The position numbers and the translations under genes were made by a program. Below are positions 50,285-61,772 of a stretch of DNA of 64,000 nucleotides, piece by piece. The notes under the pieces were generated by a model that did no database searches, was not told the DNA's origin, and worked only from the letters and a program-made list of their open reading frames with translations. Source of the DNA: Bursaphelenchus xylophilus (taxonomy: Eukaryota > Nematoda > Chromadorea > Rhabditida > Aphelenchoididae); NCBI GenBank assembly GCA_904066235.2, contig CAJFCV020000003.1:2728001-2792000 (forward strand), written 5' to 3'. Each line of letters starts with the position of its first letter. Within the stretch, counting starts at the first letter, position 1.

Positions 50285-52600
50285 CTTTGACCGTATTTTA
50301 CAAAAAATGTAATTATCAATCCATTCGTTAAGTTGTTGAAGTGATTTCTGCGACAAAAATCGTGCCAGAAGAACCAAGGTGCGAGAAACAGCCCAAAAAA
50401 ACCTATTGCACAGTGCAAGAAATTATTAGGTTGATTCAAAAGTTTTTCCACATGTCTTTAAAAAATTTTAAAAAATTTAGACCAAAGCCAGTGGGCCTGA
50501 TATATATCTTGTTAGAAAGAGGGCTGTTTGTAGATTATAGTAGATTAATAACTTTTTACAACTTAGCAATTTGTAGTAGTAGCGCCGTGTTAAACCTTAA
50601 CTACTCGAAGGAAGAAAAAGTAAACCGCCGGCGTTACGTCTAGAGTGGCTGTATCTTCTTAATATTCTAGAATATGGTATGCCTGTATGTAATCTCTATG
50701 GCATCGAGGACAATTTGCTATAGGGCTAGTCGAAAAATTTTTAGTGCGAAAAATCAAAAATTAGGGTCTGGCAAAAGTAGACCCTGTAGACGCAGCTATT
50801 AGAAGCACTAAGTGATAACGCTTTCTGTTATTGTAGTGTATGAGTAGCACTACAACGCCAATGCTAAACATTCGCGCTAGCTTTAGCTATCCGGCAGAAA
50901 AATCGAATCTTTTTAATCTACCAATATTTTACTTAATTTAGGGGATTTTTACAAAAACGTTTTCTGTTCATTACTCTCGCCCGGTATCCTAGTTATTTAA
51001 TAAATAATTGATCCTACTTGACATACACTATCAGTTGCTAGATGCGCTAAGCTGAAGGTCCTCTTGAAATAACATTAAAAAAATTACAAAAATTGGCCTA
51101 AAAGTGCAGTTTATGCTACTTTTCTACCTTATAAGGCAATTTCAGTTGGTGACTTTTTGAATGTATCATCAGCATACTGTCTTTGTACAACCTGAATGAC
51201 AGCCGAGTCAAAAAAATCTAACTCCTTTCAAAAAATTTTTAAAAATCTGCTTTTGATCGGTAGCTCGGCTCTCCGGCCAACTTTATGGGATGCTACAAAA
51301 AACGTCAGTGTAGATATAAGTAGAGCAATAAATTCAGAAGAAACTACAGCCATCCCCAGTACGAATAACCCAAAACCCGAGACTTTTTAGTGGGCTGGAA
51401 AATTGCTAGGGCCCAGGATATTCACGATGACACAAACGGAGAAATTTTTAGTATTTTTGAAATATTCTGAAAGGAAGTTTGTAGAAAATAAAATGCCACG
51501 AATCAAAAATTTTGCAATGTTCTGCCCCATACATCTATGCTTTCAGTTTTAACGTACATTCAATCAGGCTCTAGGAATTTTATTTTGAAGTGTCTCAAAA
51601 AAATGTGTAAAAACTTTTGTATCAACCTAATAAATTGCACAGTGCAAAGAGAGACTTTTATTTCCTCACAATTCATGTTGCATAAATCACTCCAGCGACT
51701 TTATAGACGGGCTAGTGACAGGGGAAATCCTCGAAATACGATGCTGAGATGCTACGCGAAGAACAGTATGTTCATAACGAAAACTTTAGTCCATTTTATG
51801 CCAAAACAAGCCTTCGTAAAACAACCCTGTTACAACGAATATTTTGTTTTCTCTTTCTACTCATTGTACAGAGGTTTTGATGTATATCCATTACCGAGGG
51901 ATATTGGCGCCAGTCTTTCAGCATCGTCAGAACTTTCACGTAATAAAATGTGTTTTTGTAAGACGTAACAAAATTTTACATTGTAAAATACGCAATTTGT
52001 AATTTTATATTCCTTCATTTACAAAGCAATTATTCAATAAAAAAAATTAAAAAGAGTTAAAAAAAGCTTTTTTCAAAATTTTGGAACCTTTCTTTGTAAA
52101 ATACGATTCCTCCTAAATTCAAATTTTAAAAAATTACGTAAAGAAGTTCCCCGATGACGCAGCAACACCCAGCCCAACAGTTTTGCAACAATGTTCACTT
52201 TCATTCTTTCTCACCAACTACCCAATAATTCGGGGTATTTCAGGAACCTGTTTCGAAAAGAAGACGTCTCAAGGAGTTATTGTAACCGACTTTTTTGAAT
52301 ATTACTCAAACTTTTCCGTACTTTTTTTGTTTTTTAGAGATTTTGCATAGCAAAAAAATAAAATATTTGAAAATCAAAAGTTATAAAAATAATTAATTTT
52401 TTGCCCATCACCAAACAAAAAAAAAATCTCGGTTTGATCTTTTGCACATGCCCTGTTCATACCATCTTATTAAATTGTAATAAGATAACATGAACTTTTG
52501 TAAGGATAAATCGTGGGATCAAAAGTGTTTTGGTTGGTTACTGTAGTAGTTCATGTGAAATGCCACAAGGCAGGTTAAAAAATATCCTAGGGTCTGGTAT
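50285..52600. other. unrecognised intergenic sequence
   Basis: No supported gene. The 143-codon frame at 51537-51968 has no domain and lacks splice context. GCACAGTGCAA strings occur at about 50408 and 51637. Confidence 0.35.
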
Positions 52601-53560
52601 ACCTTCTTGGCGAAGCAATTTCAGCCGTCCTACTGTTAATATTAGACCAAAATGAGACGTTCGTGCAACGAAACTCTTGTCCGATTCCACCTTCGTAGAT
52701 AGAAAAGAAAACAACGATATGGCTTGTGGTCTTGCGGTTGTCTCTGCAGTCGACTACTTGCCGCACCTTCTACCTGAAAATACTTGGCCTTCCAAGTGGA
52801 AGGTTGCGGATGTGGAAATCGTGTAATCGATTGTATTCGTTCCCCTCGGAAGTAGACACGAGAATAGAGAATGATCAACTCGAATAAATGATTTATCAAC
52901 AATAGTAAACAATACAATAAATAAGGCAATACAACAACACGGTACAACACTACTGCAACAACCACACTTCAACTCTTACGCAACTGCAACTTTTCAACTC
53001 TATCTGATCAAGATGGGATAAAACCTCAGAGAAGGTTACGGTGTCGTGATTCAGGCTCTGCGCTTCGGGATCTCTCCGTCGAACATTCTCGAACATCGGG
53101 GAAAAACAGATGGGGAAACAGCTGACACGGGGGACATCTCTCTCTCTCTCTCCATAAATTCCATCGAGCTGACACACGTGGATAACTCCAGGTTCCGTGG
53201 AATCTGACAACTCTTCTAATTTTTTTTTTGTTCTCTTATGGTCCGCATACAATTTTGTTTTAAATAGACTACATTTTCATGTCTAAAGCGTGAACGTTTT
53301 TTCTTGGCACCAACTGTGTTCTATTATCACTCTGTTTGTTTGAAAAACGGATTTTGAGAGATAAGAAGGGTGTGTCTTCTCACGTATGGAGCCTGCAACA
53401 ATCACCCACAAAGGAAGCTTACGTAATAGAGGTGTACGACAACGCTTTGTTTGTACAGATTTTGGGAGATACAAGCCAAAACGGGACTTGTAAAGTTTTA
53501 GTTTAAAGCAATTTTTATTTTTTATTGTTTTTACAAGAGAAGTAGTCCAACAGCGATGCT
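52600..53560. other. balanced-composition insert, possibly an LTR or other element fragment
   Basis: The stretch is clearly less AT-rich than its neighbours and includes a CT run at 53141-53154. The minus frames at 52642-52965 and 52950-53252 are open but unrecognised. It could be a solo LTR, but no matching partner or target duplication was found. Confidence 0.25.
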
Positions 53561-53860
53561 TAGATTTTGATGAAACCAGGTTCAAATTTAGAATTATTCT
53601 TTCTAAAGCTTGTAGGAGACTTCTAGCTCGCGCTTGGTAGAAATGGCCGAGATTTTTTGATCGATAGTGGGCAAAATATTCATACCCTTTTTGCGAATTT
53701 TGTCATGAAAAGTCCCATGGGTATTCCTACCGTATAGGATAATATTTCCACAAAAACAATCATTTTTCCGCGCGGAACTGGCAAAGTTAAAGCCAACATC
53801 TTTTTTTCTACGTATATACTGCTTATGTGATCCTCGAATTTTTTTACTGTTTTATTTTAC
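53560..53860. repeat. decayed copy of the 450-bp foldback family
   Basis: GATGCTTAGATTTTGATGAAA, TAGCTCGCGCTTGG and CCGCGCGGAACTGGCAAAGTT occur in the order found in the preserved copy at 59720-60171, with many substitutions. Only one half can be traced. Confidence 0.55.
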
Positions 53861-53864
53861 TGAC

Positions 53865-54625
53865 GTTTGTAATACAAAGTTTTCACTACACCTTGGGCTT
53901 CAAAATACAAGCAAAATGTGGTCTCACAGAGCCTAAAGTTATGTAAAATACGAGGGAAATAATTCCACTTTGTAATAGGGCAGTTTTTTATGATGTAGAA
54001 ATAGAACAGTACAAGTTTTCAACAGCCAAATTCGGTACAGTAAACCTGTATACGTATGTCGATTGAGCGATTTCAGAGGTCTTTGGGTGCAATATTACAA
54101 TTTTTGTAAGCCAAAATAGAACCCCTTCTTTATTGAGAAGGAAAACGTTCGCGTATGACCGCTTTCCCCGTTTCGCATTTTCTGAAAAGCAGCCGTCGTA
54201 ACATGGGGTTTGCTTTATTTGTATGACAGAGGCAAGTCAAGTATTATCGTTGATTTTTAAACGGAAAACTTTTCAAATCTAAACGGTTACGAGTTTATTC
54301 TTCAGAGAAATTAGCGTTTTTGATCTTCTTTCAATTGTTCAGTCATTTCGAGGCCCTTTTCGATAATGTTTGCTATATTTGACACAATATAATCAAATTT
54401 GCTTCCAATCTCCCTTAATTTAATAAAGAGTCACACGGAGGCTTACTGATTAAAAATCACGGAATTTCTAAATAAATCCCCGCAGGCATCTCCGAATTGC
54501 TGGGCGTTGCCTTAATCTTAATTTTTGTTGGCTAGCATTAACAAAACACACGTTTAAGCTCGCTGATTGTATCGATTATAAATATCAGAGGGATTATTTG
54601 CGAACAGAATTTAAATATTTGGTCA
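53865..54625. other. intergenic sequence upstream of the fukutin-like gene
   Basis: No exon recognised. GTAAAATACG occurs at about 53943. No convincing TATA box is seen before the ATG at 54629. Confidence 0.3.
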
Positions 54626-54628
54626 GCG

Positions 54629-57600
54629 ATGAAGAGGCTCAAGCTCAGATCAATTTTTGTTTGGTATTGTGTTGGATTCGTGGCTGTTTCGGTTGTCGTG
54701 GTCTACAATTCATATGATGGAGGGAGCAAAGCAAATGGGAAATTTGACGTGGCAGTTGATGACGAGACCGATGAAGCTACACAGATTAGGTATGGCTTGG
54801 AATTGTAAAATACGAAGTCATATCTGACACACAAATTTTCTTTACAAGGAAAATTATTATTTTTGGGGCACCTACCTTCAGAAACGACATTTCTCAAAAA
54901 ATCCATAAAATCCTGCTGACAGGCTAACAAGGGAAGTCGTTCAGATCGCAAATGAACTATGAAATGAGACCTGTGTGGTTTTATAGTCACATACTCTACT
55001 ATATCGAATATAAAGGCATTTTTGCGTCTGGGCCCCCGCGGCCGAGAAAATCGACTATAAAGTTTCGCAAGAAGAGAGCGCCGAAAAAGTCCTCTCTCCG
55101 AAAGCAAACCCAAACAGCTGCCCAGTTGGCCGAGTGGAAAGAGCGCTCGTCTAACGAATCTTCTTTTGGGTCGGGGGGCTGGGTTCGATTCCTTTCACCT
55201 GCAATGTAAAGCGTAAGACTACTGTGTACACTACAGTATGCGTAAAAAAAATTTTTTTTTGTGTTTTTCCAATTTTATGAAGATTTGTGCATTTTCTTGA
55301 GACAAAAACAAACAAATTTAGTCGACTTTTCTCCAGACTGTTAAATTTCAAAGGAGGTTATCTTGACAATAGGCCTCCTTCCTTCAAGACTCCAGTGGAG
55401 TATTGTTTCCCCCATGATGTCCACACAGCTTGTTCTGCTTCTAGTTGTGACATCTTGTCTTTTGTTTTGTGCTCGTACTGTAATCAAAAACTTTGTTTTC
55501 ATCATTTTGTTGAATGTGTTCACGACTGTTGTTAAATGATAGTTAAAAAGTTAAATAAAAAAATTAGGAATTTTGTTTGTTTTTGTCTCAAGAAAAGGCA
55601 CAAATCTACATAAAATTGGAAAAACACAAAAAAAATTTTTTTTACGCATACTGTAGTGTACACAGTAGTCTTACCCTTTACATTGCAGGTGAAAGGAATC
55701 GAACCCAGCCCCCCGACCCAAAAGAAGATTCGTTAGACGAGCGCTCTTTCCACTCGGCCAACTGGGCAGCTGTTTGGGTTTGCTTTCGGAGAGAGGACTT
55801 TTTCGGCGCTCTCTTCTTGCGAAACTTTATAGTCGATTTTCTCGGCCGCGGGGGCCCAGACGCAAAAATGCCTTTATATTCGATATAGTAGAGTATGTGA
55901 CTATAAAACCACACAGGTCTCATTTCATAGTTCATTTGCGATCTGAACGACTTCCCTTGTAAGTACTCCAAATGCGACGCTCAGATTTTCTTTAAATTTT
56001 GCACACACGTCGCACGGCAACCCAGGGAGTCTCCCGCCTCGTTTCGGCGCTTCGCCCACCTAGTATACGGTTGAATTCAAACGAAATGTCAAAAATGAAT
56101 TTTTCGTGTGGTTTTCCGACCGAAAAATATTTTTTTCGGAATTATTTTATTTCTTTTGTGAATTTTGACACTTCGTTTGGACGAAATTCAAAAGTGGGCG
56201 GGAGACATTTTTGTTCTATTTTGGGTTGCCGTGCGTCGGGTATCGACTAAATATCAATTCCTAAAAGTTTTAGCTCGCGCTTTGCGGGCGCCGCCGAGAT
56301 ATCGAACGATTTTTGTCACCGAGAGAGCACGCTAAACGTGGGGAGCGGTCAGAGAGACCGCTCTCCGCTTTTTGGCCATAACTTTCCGCTTTTGGCCATA
56401 ACTTTGGCAGTTTCGTGCGGAAAAATTTGATTTTTTGTAGAAACATTATCCTTTACATTTGACTTTCGTGCCGAAATTCGGCAAAAAGTCCTAAATTTTC
56501 GCCGACTTTCAATCTAAAAATCCCGGTTGTTTCTGCAAAGCGCGAGCTAGGATTCTCGCATATATCTTAGAAAAAATTATTCTAAATTTGTGCCAACTTT
56601 CATCAAAATCTGAGCGTCGCACCCTGTAATAAGAACATATCAAAATCAGCCGCCTCATTTTGAATTTTTGGGGAGAAAAATCAATCCCAAGAAGTAATGT
56701 TTACAAATCTTATTTTTGTTTAAAATGATGTTCCTTGAGCTTACATTCGGCCGCAATTTTTCAAGCCGAAAATAAACCTAAACGTATTTTACAAACAAAA
56801 ATAAATTTTTCAGAAAGATTCTGTTGGATTCCCATTGCATAAACCGACTGGAACAAAACCAATTATGCAAATACCCGGTGAGGATCGGGGTGTTTCGCAA
56901 TCAGAGTATATTTTTGAGGATCAATCGGAAACGCTTCTCCGTAACGCATTTTATTGAGCAAAATGCGAAACAAGACTTCACGTGGTTCAAACCAACAAAG
57001 AAAGGGGGAAAAAGAAGGATTGTTGTGAAGTAAGTTGAAAGATAATCTTAAATAAATTGGTCTTTAGTGCAACGAATATCAACAGCAAAAAACTGCCTAT
57101 AACAAATAAAAAACCGATAAAGTTTCGGCCAAAATGCGTAGAAGAATATCTTTTCATAATCCATAATTTTGCCTCACTAGTGCAGAGCTTCCCATGTACA
57201 GTGGCGGACCTGATCCAGTGGCAAAAAACGTACCATTTTGCATCAAGGAAGTATAAAAAATTTAGCAAAATAGCCCTTTCTCCATGTGAAAGAACTCCGA
57301 TTTCAAAAGCGCGCCCGCTCTTTGTGAGGGACGCCCTTCAATACGGAGTTTCTTTAGTTTGAGAGGGAGACATTTTGCTACACTTTTTGATACATTCCGG
57401 ATGCAAAATGGTACGTTTTTTGCCACTGGAGCATGGTCCGTCACTGAACCAATCTGTCGGGAAAATAAAGTGGATTTTTCGCAACAAAATTTCTTGACTC
57501 TTCGCAGTCAAACAAAGAGGCAACCAAGACTTCCAGCCGAGGCTACAAATGTAAAAAAGTGATGACGGAAAATTTCAAGGTACGATGAAACCACATTATT

Positions 57601-60424
57601 TTACCGACAGACTGAAATAAAAAAATATTACTGCTCATGACAGAGCGTTCAGAAACTTAGCAAAGTTAATTTTTCTCTGATTTTTTGTGCCAGCGATGTC
57701 TCGTTTTTTGCACATTCCGCGAGGCCGCTTCAGTTTGGTCATCGGCAAAAAAATTTCAGAAAATTTTGGCCGAATATCTTTGCAAACGACAGAAATTTTT
57801 TTCAAAATTAAATACACACTTATGATGTGCCAATTTCAAGTTAAAATTTTTATGATACCTTTATATTTCAGCACTCCATTTATCCTTCAAAACATCTCCT
57901 TCGAAGACGGTTCCCAAAAGCTGCTATTTGTTCCACAAGACAAGGCTAGCTTCTTGAGGAAATGGCTGAAATCTGAATACATTGCATGTTCGGGGAAAGG
58001 TGTGAGGAATCGAACCGTGGACAACATCAAAAGAGTCATTCCATTGAGCGCTGTGAGAAATGTGATGGCTGAATTTCGGGATTTCGCCGATGCCAACAAC
58101 AATACTGCTTACTTATTTGGTGGAAGTTTACTGGGTAAGCGTTAATTTTATGTAAGTATGTATGATCTGGTGAAGAAACGAGTATCGAGGAACCGTATTT
58201 TACAAAAAAAAATATATTGAAAGAAAAACTTGACTCAAGATCAAAAAAAATGTGAAACACATGACTCAAAAGTAAAAAACACCTCTTGAGTCTTTTTTGC
58301 ACGGCTCTTTTTGTGTTCTTCATCAATGAAAATATCGTATTTTACAAAAAATAGATTATTTTTAGAATGAAAGAAACACTTGACACAAATTTAAAAACTT
58401 GTAAAACACATGACTCATAAATAAAAAACATCTTTAAAAACTTTCCTACACGGCTCTGTTTGGCAGAAGCGCGTTCTTCACCGATGAAAATATCGTATTT
58501 TACAAAAAAATATACTGAAAGAAAACTTGACTCAAGATCTAAAACATGTAAAACATATGACTCATAAGTAGAGCACATCTCTTAAAACTTTTCAACACGG
58601 CTCTTTTTGTGTTCTTCATCGATGAAAATATCGTATTTTACAAAAAAAAAATAATTTTTACAATGAAAGGAACACTTGACACAAATTTTAAAACTTGTAA
58701 AACACATGACTCAAAACTTAAATTTTTTTGTGACGGCTCTTTTTAGTGGCTTTTCGCAACCGACATGACTCTTTTAGTATGTCAAAAAATTTGTATTGCC
58801 CATTTTTAGACTCCAAAAAATCTAAATACCATAAAAACGGCTGACAATTTAACCCACTTTTACTTTGATAACAAGCCATATTTGTTGCAGTTTGATTGCA
58901 ATGCACAAAATTTAAAAATATTATTTAAATTATTCCAGGCTGGTACCGTGAATGCTCGATAATTCCACATACTACGGACATCGATTACGGTATGAATCAC
59001 ATCGAGCATTCTGACGAATTCGAAGCGCTAATGGAGAAGCGTTATGTTGTTTATTGGATGCAAGGGGCTGGCAACGAAACTGGCCTCATAACTTATCATA
59101 AAGACGAGGTCAAGACTGATTTATTTTTTGTTTTTCCGCATAACGACACTCATTCTTACACGAATGGGTTCTTGGTGCCGGAGGAGCGAGAGATCCGATG
59201 GTTGATCCCCAAAGTGACAAGGATTTGCTCAACAAATTTACTGGACAATTTGATGTATGTGCCTTGTAATGCGGCGAAGATCATTCTGGTGAGCTGAAGA
59301 TTTTTACTTTTTCGGCGGCTTATATAAAAGTGGGATTGCGTATGACACAAGGTACTTACTATAAGTGAGCTGAATCAAGTTTCTTGTAATTTTGAGGGTT
59401 TTTCCTAAATATGGCACTTGGAAGCAGCGGGAAATTTACCTTGGTAAAGAAGCTGGAATATTGAAAAAGTTTTTTACCAAAGAGAGAGAAAGCAAGATGA
59501 GGAGAGCCGACAGAGAAGAAACGTGTTTCAGCTATACATCTTTGAGAATTCCGCAAGGAAAAAATCATTTTTTCAAACAAATTTATCTTTACCACAAAAT
59601 AACACGAGTTCTGATTTTCCACGCATATATGATTTTGCCTGTATTCAAGCTAAAAATCTCGGTTTCATCTTCAAATCGACCGCTAAAAACTCTTCAAGGC
59701 ATTCAAGAAGCTTTTGTCTAACAGGGGAAGTACTCCAAGTGCGACGCTCAGATTTTGACGAAACTTGGCACAAATTTAGAATAATTTTTTCTAAGATATA
59801 TGCGAGAATCCTAGCTCGCGCTTTCCAGAAACAACCGAGATTTTTAGATCGAAAGTCGGCCAAAATTTAGGACTTTTTGCCGAATTTCGGCACGAAAAGT
59901 TTCATGTCTATTTCTACCGTAGAGGATAATGTTTCTACAAAAAAAGAAATTTTTCCGCACGAAACTGCCAAAGTTATGGCCAAAAAGCGCTTTTCTCTCT
60001 GACCGCTCTCCACGTTTAGCGTGCTCTCTCGGCGGCATAAATCGTTCGATATCTCGGCGGCGCCCGCAAAGCGCGAGCTAAAACTTTCAGGAATTGATAT
60101 TTAGCTTATGCCCGACGTGTGTGCAAAATTTAAAGAAAATCTGAGCGTCGCACTTGGGGTACTTCCCCTGTCAGAAAAAGTTTAAATTTGGGCCAAGTCT
60201 CATCAAAATCTCAGCTTCAAACTTTGAGCACTTTCCCTGTCATAGTTTCTTCCTCATAAAAATCATAATATTTCCAGTCCGACTACGGCCCGAATTGGAT
60301 GATAGACGCTCCATCCAAGAACTACCATTTCCAGTCATCTGGCAATAATATTATCGAGGGGAGGCGATTCAACGAGACCGAATGGGAAAGAGTTTATCGA
60401 TGGAAGCAAGGATTTTGGTTCTAG
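54629..60424 (+). CDS. fukutin/LicD-like type II membrane protein (5 exons, 378 aa)
   Basis: Exons: 54629-54789, 56814-57029, 57872-58134, 58939-59288, 60278-60424; phases join cleanly. Residues about 8-26 (IFVWYCVGFVAVSVVVVY) are a single N-terminal membrane anchor, placing the rest in the secretory lumen. The nucleotidyltransferase-like core has LFGGSLLGWYRECSIIPHTT followed by DIDYG (about 206-228), the Gly-Gly and Asp-x-Asp pattern of fukutin/FKRP/LicD proteins. The C-terminal block has NAAKIILSDYGPNWMIDAP, also typical of nematode fukutin-like proteins. Such enzymes transfer phospho-sugars (ribitol phosphate in fukutin) or phosphocholine; the substrate here is unknown. Introns are loaded with repeats: a palindrome (intron 1), two MITEs (intron 2), a tandem array (intron 3) and a foldback (intron 4). 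A partial copy of the last exon follows. Confidence 0.82.
54927..55960. repeat. 1.03-kb palindrome with tRNA-like arms, in intron 1 of the fukutin-like gene
   Basis: The ends ACAAGGGAAGTCGTTCAG and CTGAACGACTTCCCTTGT are inverted about an axis at 55443, with near-identical arms. Each arm has a tRNA-like block (A box TTGGCCGAGTGG at 55127, B box GGGTTCGATTCC at about 55181; mirrored at about 55695 and 55755). The termini resemble those of the element at 36754. Confidence 0.85.
55115..55200 (+). other. tRNA-like sequence, left arm of palindrome
   Basis: AGTTGGCCGAGTGG and GGGTTCGATTCC are separated by about 50 nt including a GC-rich, variable-arm-like segment, as in class II tRNAs (Leu or Ser). 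The mirrored copy is at about 55686-55771. Probably tRNA-derived rather than a working tRNA. Confidence 0.5.
55955..56640. mobile_element. foldback element of the 450-bp family, larger and rearranged copy
   Basis: It starts TAAGTACTCCAAATGCGACG and ends AAAATCTGAGCGTCGCA in inverse orientation; inside are TAGCTCGCGCTTTGCGGGCG and GAGAGAGCACGCTAAACGTG. It is contiguous with the right end of the 1.03-kb palindrome. An additional inverted block around ACACGTCGCACGGCAAC sits near 56003 and 56230. Confidence 0.6.
57197..57446. mobile_element. MITE family 1, copy d
   Basis: It begins TACAGTGGCGGACCTGATCC and ends GGTCCGTCACTG. It lies in intron 2 of the fukutin-like gene, next to a family 2 MITE. 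Confidence 0.82.
57452..57614. mobile_element. MITE family 2, copy b
   Basis: The left end is TCTGTCGGGAAAATA and the right end TATTTTACCGACAGACTG, inverted. It abuts family 1 copy d, so one probably inserted at the edge of the other. Confidence 0.65.
58150..58760. repeat. dimeric tandem array in intron 3 of the fukutin-like gene
   Basis: Four monomers of about 140-158 bp, with CGTATTTTACAAAAAA at 58194, 58336, 58494 and 58632. Monomers 1 and 3 share CTTGACTCAAGATC and monomers 2 and 4 share CTTGACACAAATTT, so the higher-order unit is a dimer of about 300 bp. Each monomer has one CGTATTTTAC. Confidence 0.8.
59720..60171. mobile_element. 450-bp foldback element, best-preserved copy
   Basis: The ends ACAGGGGAAGTACTCCAAG and CTTGGGGTACTTCCCCTGT are inverted, followed inward by GCGACGCTCAGATTTT and its inverse. 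The interior is partly symmetric around CGCGAGCTA blocks. No coding capacity. It lies in intron 4 of the fukutin-like gene. Confidence 0.75.
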
Positions 60425-60439
60425 ATGTTTGGCGTTGGT

Positions 60440-60582
60440 GCAAGTGCTCCGAAATGCACTGTGCAAATGGTAGAGGCGCCTACGAGGAATCACCGTTTCG
60501 AATCCGCTTCATTCAACATGAGGCCTTCAATAAAACCGAATGGAAGAAGGTTTATCGAACGCAAAAAGGATTTCTTGGCTAA
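60440..60582 (+). pseudogene. partial duplicate of the last exon of the fukutin-like gene
   Basis: One frame ends in FNKTEWKKVYRTQKGFLG and a stop, closely matching the true C-terminus FNETEWERVYRWKQGFWF just upstream. The preceding residues (YEESPFRIRFIQHEA) are not like the exon. It sits directly after the real stop, so it may be a tandem-duplicated alternative ending or a dead fragment; no good acceptor was identified. Confidence 0.45.
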
Positions 60583-60584
60583 TT

Positions 60585-61285
60585 TATTAAAAAAAAAACA
60601 AAAATATATTATACTTCTATTAAAAATATATTATTTTTCTTTTTTTTTCATCGATTTACCCTACTTTTTATCCAAAAAAATAACTAAAAATACCCCCAGG
60701 GCTGTCGCAAATTGGCTTCGCCAGAATTTTTGATACACTCTGCCCATGTTTTTTACTTTTATTTGCACTTAATTGGCCTCGAGGCAAAACTTTTCTTCCG
60801 CTGTTTTTTCGGATAAAAAAGGGACGGGGGAATGAAATTACCGAAAAAACTTTCGATCCACGGATATCCGGAGATTTCCCAAAACATTTCGGCACTTTTT
60901 TTGTTTCTTTTTTGGGGCAGGGTGAGCTAAAAATTTTTTAAAATTTTTTGCGAAAAATCAATTGTAAAATACGCGATAGAATTTTTGATTTGAAAGATAC
61001 ATGATCGATTTGTATCAGAGACAGTATGTTACAGTAATCCTTTTTAAATTACGATTTTTCCTCCAAAACCTACAGAGGGCCGGTTTTGTGAAGTTTTTGT
61101 TACAGCGACGGCAACAGCAGAGCTCAGAAAGGACGGGAAAATTCCCACCATCCTTGCATAATTTGACAGAAGAATTTTTGGCGGCTGACGCAGCAAGCCA
61201 AAAATCGTCTCCAAAAATTTTTGCAAAAAATCAACTGTAAAATACGCCTCCAGATATTTTGTGATGATCCTTGCAGCAATTTTTT
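60585..61285. other. intergenic AT-rich sequence
   Basis: No gene supported. GTAAAATACG occurs at 60964-60973 and 61237-61246. Confidence 0.35.
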
Positions 61286-61290
61286 AGATG

Positions 61291-61447
61291 TACAGGGTGG
61301 GGCATCTTACCTATGTATGACATATTTGGTATCAAACAAAATGGGGTTGTTTGGGGATTCAGGGAAAAAAAGAATTTCAAGATTTGGCCAAAAACGAAAG
61401 AAGTTAGAGCCAATTCAAATCGGGCCACAAAGATGCCCCACCCTGTA
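61291..61447. mobile_element. 157-bp MITE with TACAGGGTG ends
   Basis: The ends TACAGGGTGGGGCATCTT and AAGATGCCCCACCCTGTA are perfect inverted repeats with TA edges. The interior (GGTATCAAACAAAATGGGG and GAAGTTAGAGCCAATTCAAA) resembles one arm of the element at 61773. Confidence 0.8.
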
Positions 61448-61772
61448 AAATACGAAGCGAATCAAAAGTTTTATGTGTTTTATGAGGAGGAAAGCTGTCC
61501 GTTATGGCCTTAGATTATAGTACTCCCAAAATTTCTGCTTTTCGCATCATTCCAGTTTTATCAGAAATTTCTTTAAAAGGATTGGACACTGTACTTTTAA
61601 ACACTTTTACAAATAACAATTTAATTTGTAAAATACGCCGTCTATGAATCCTCCTGGATTACTGTGTAATTCTATATCGATCCTTTGGGGTTTCGCCCGT
61701 CCTATGATGCAAGTGATAGCTAAGATTTGAAGAAGCCCAAAGTTTCGTGACTTTAGAGATTTCGTTGGACAA

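Noticed and set aside
51537..51968. 143-codon frame as a gene
   Set aside because: No domain, no splice signals, AT-rich composition like the surroundings.
52642..53252. Minus-strand frames with hydrophobic N-terminus as a membrane protein
   Set aside because: Composition reflects simple AACAATAC-type sequence; no start context, no family.
54703..55971. Mirrored frames (MGLLSERGLF and MNYEMRPVWF) as genes
   Set aside because: Present on both strands because of the palindrome in intron 1 of the fukutin-like gene.
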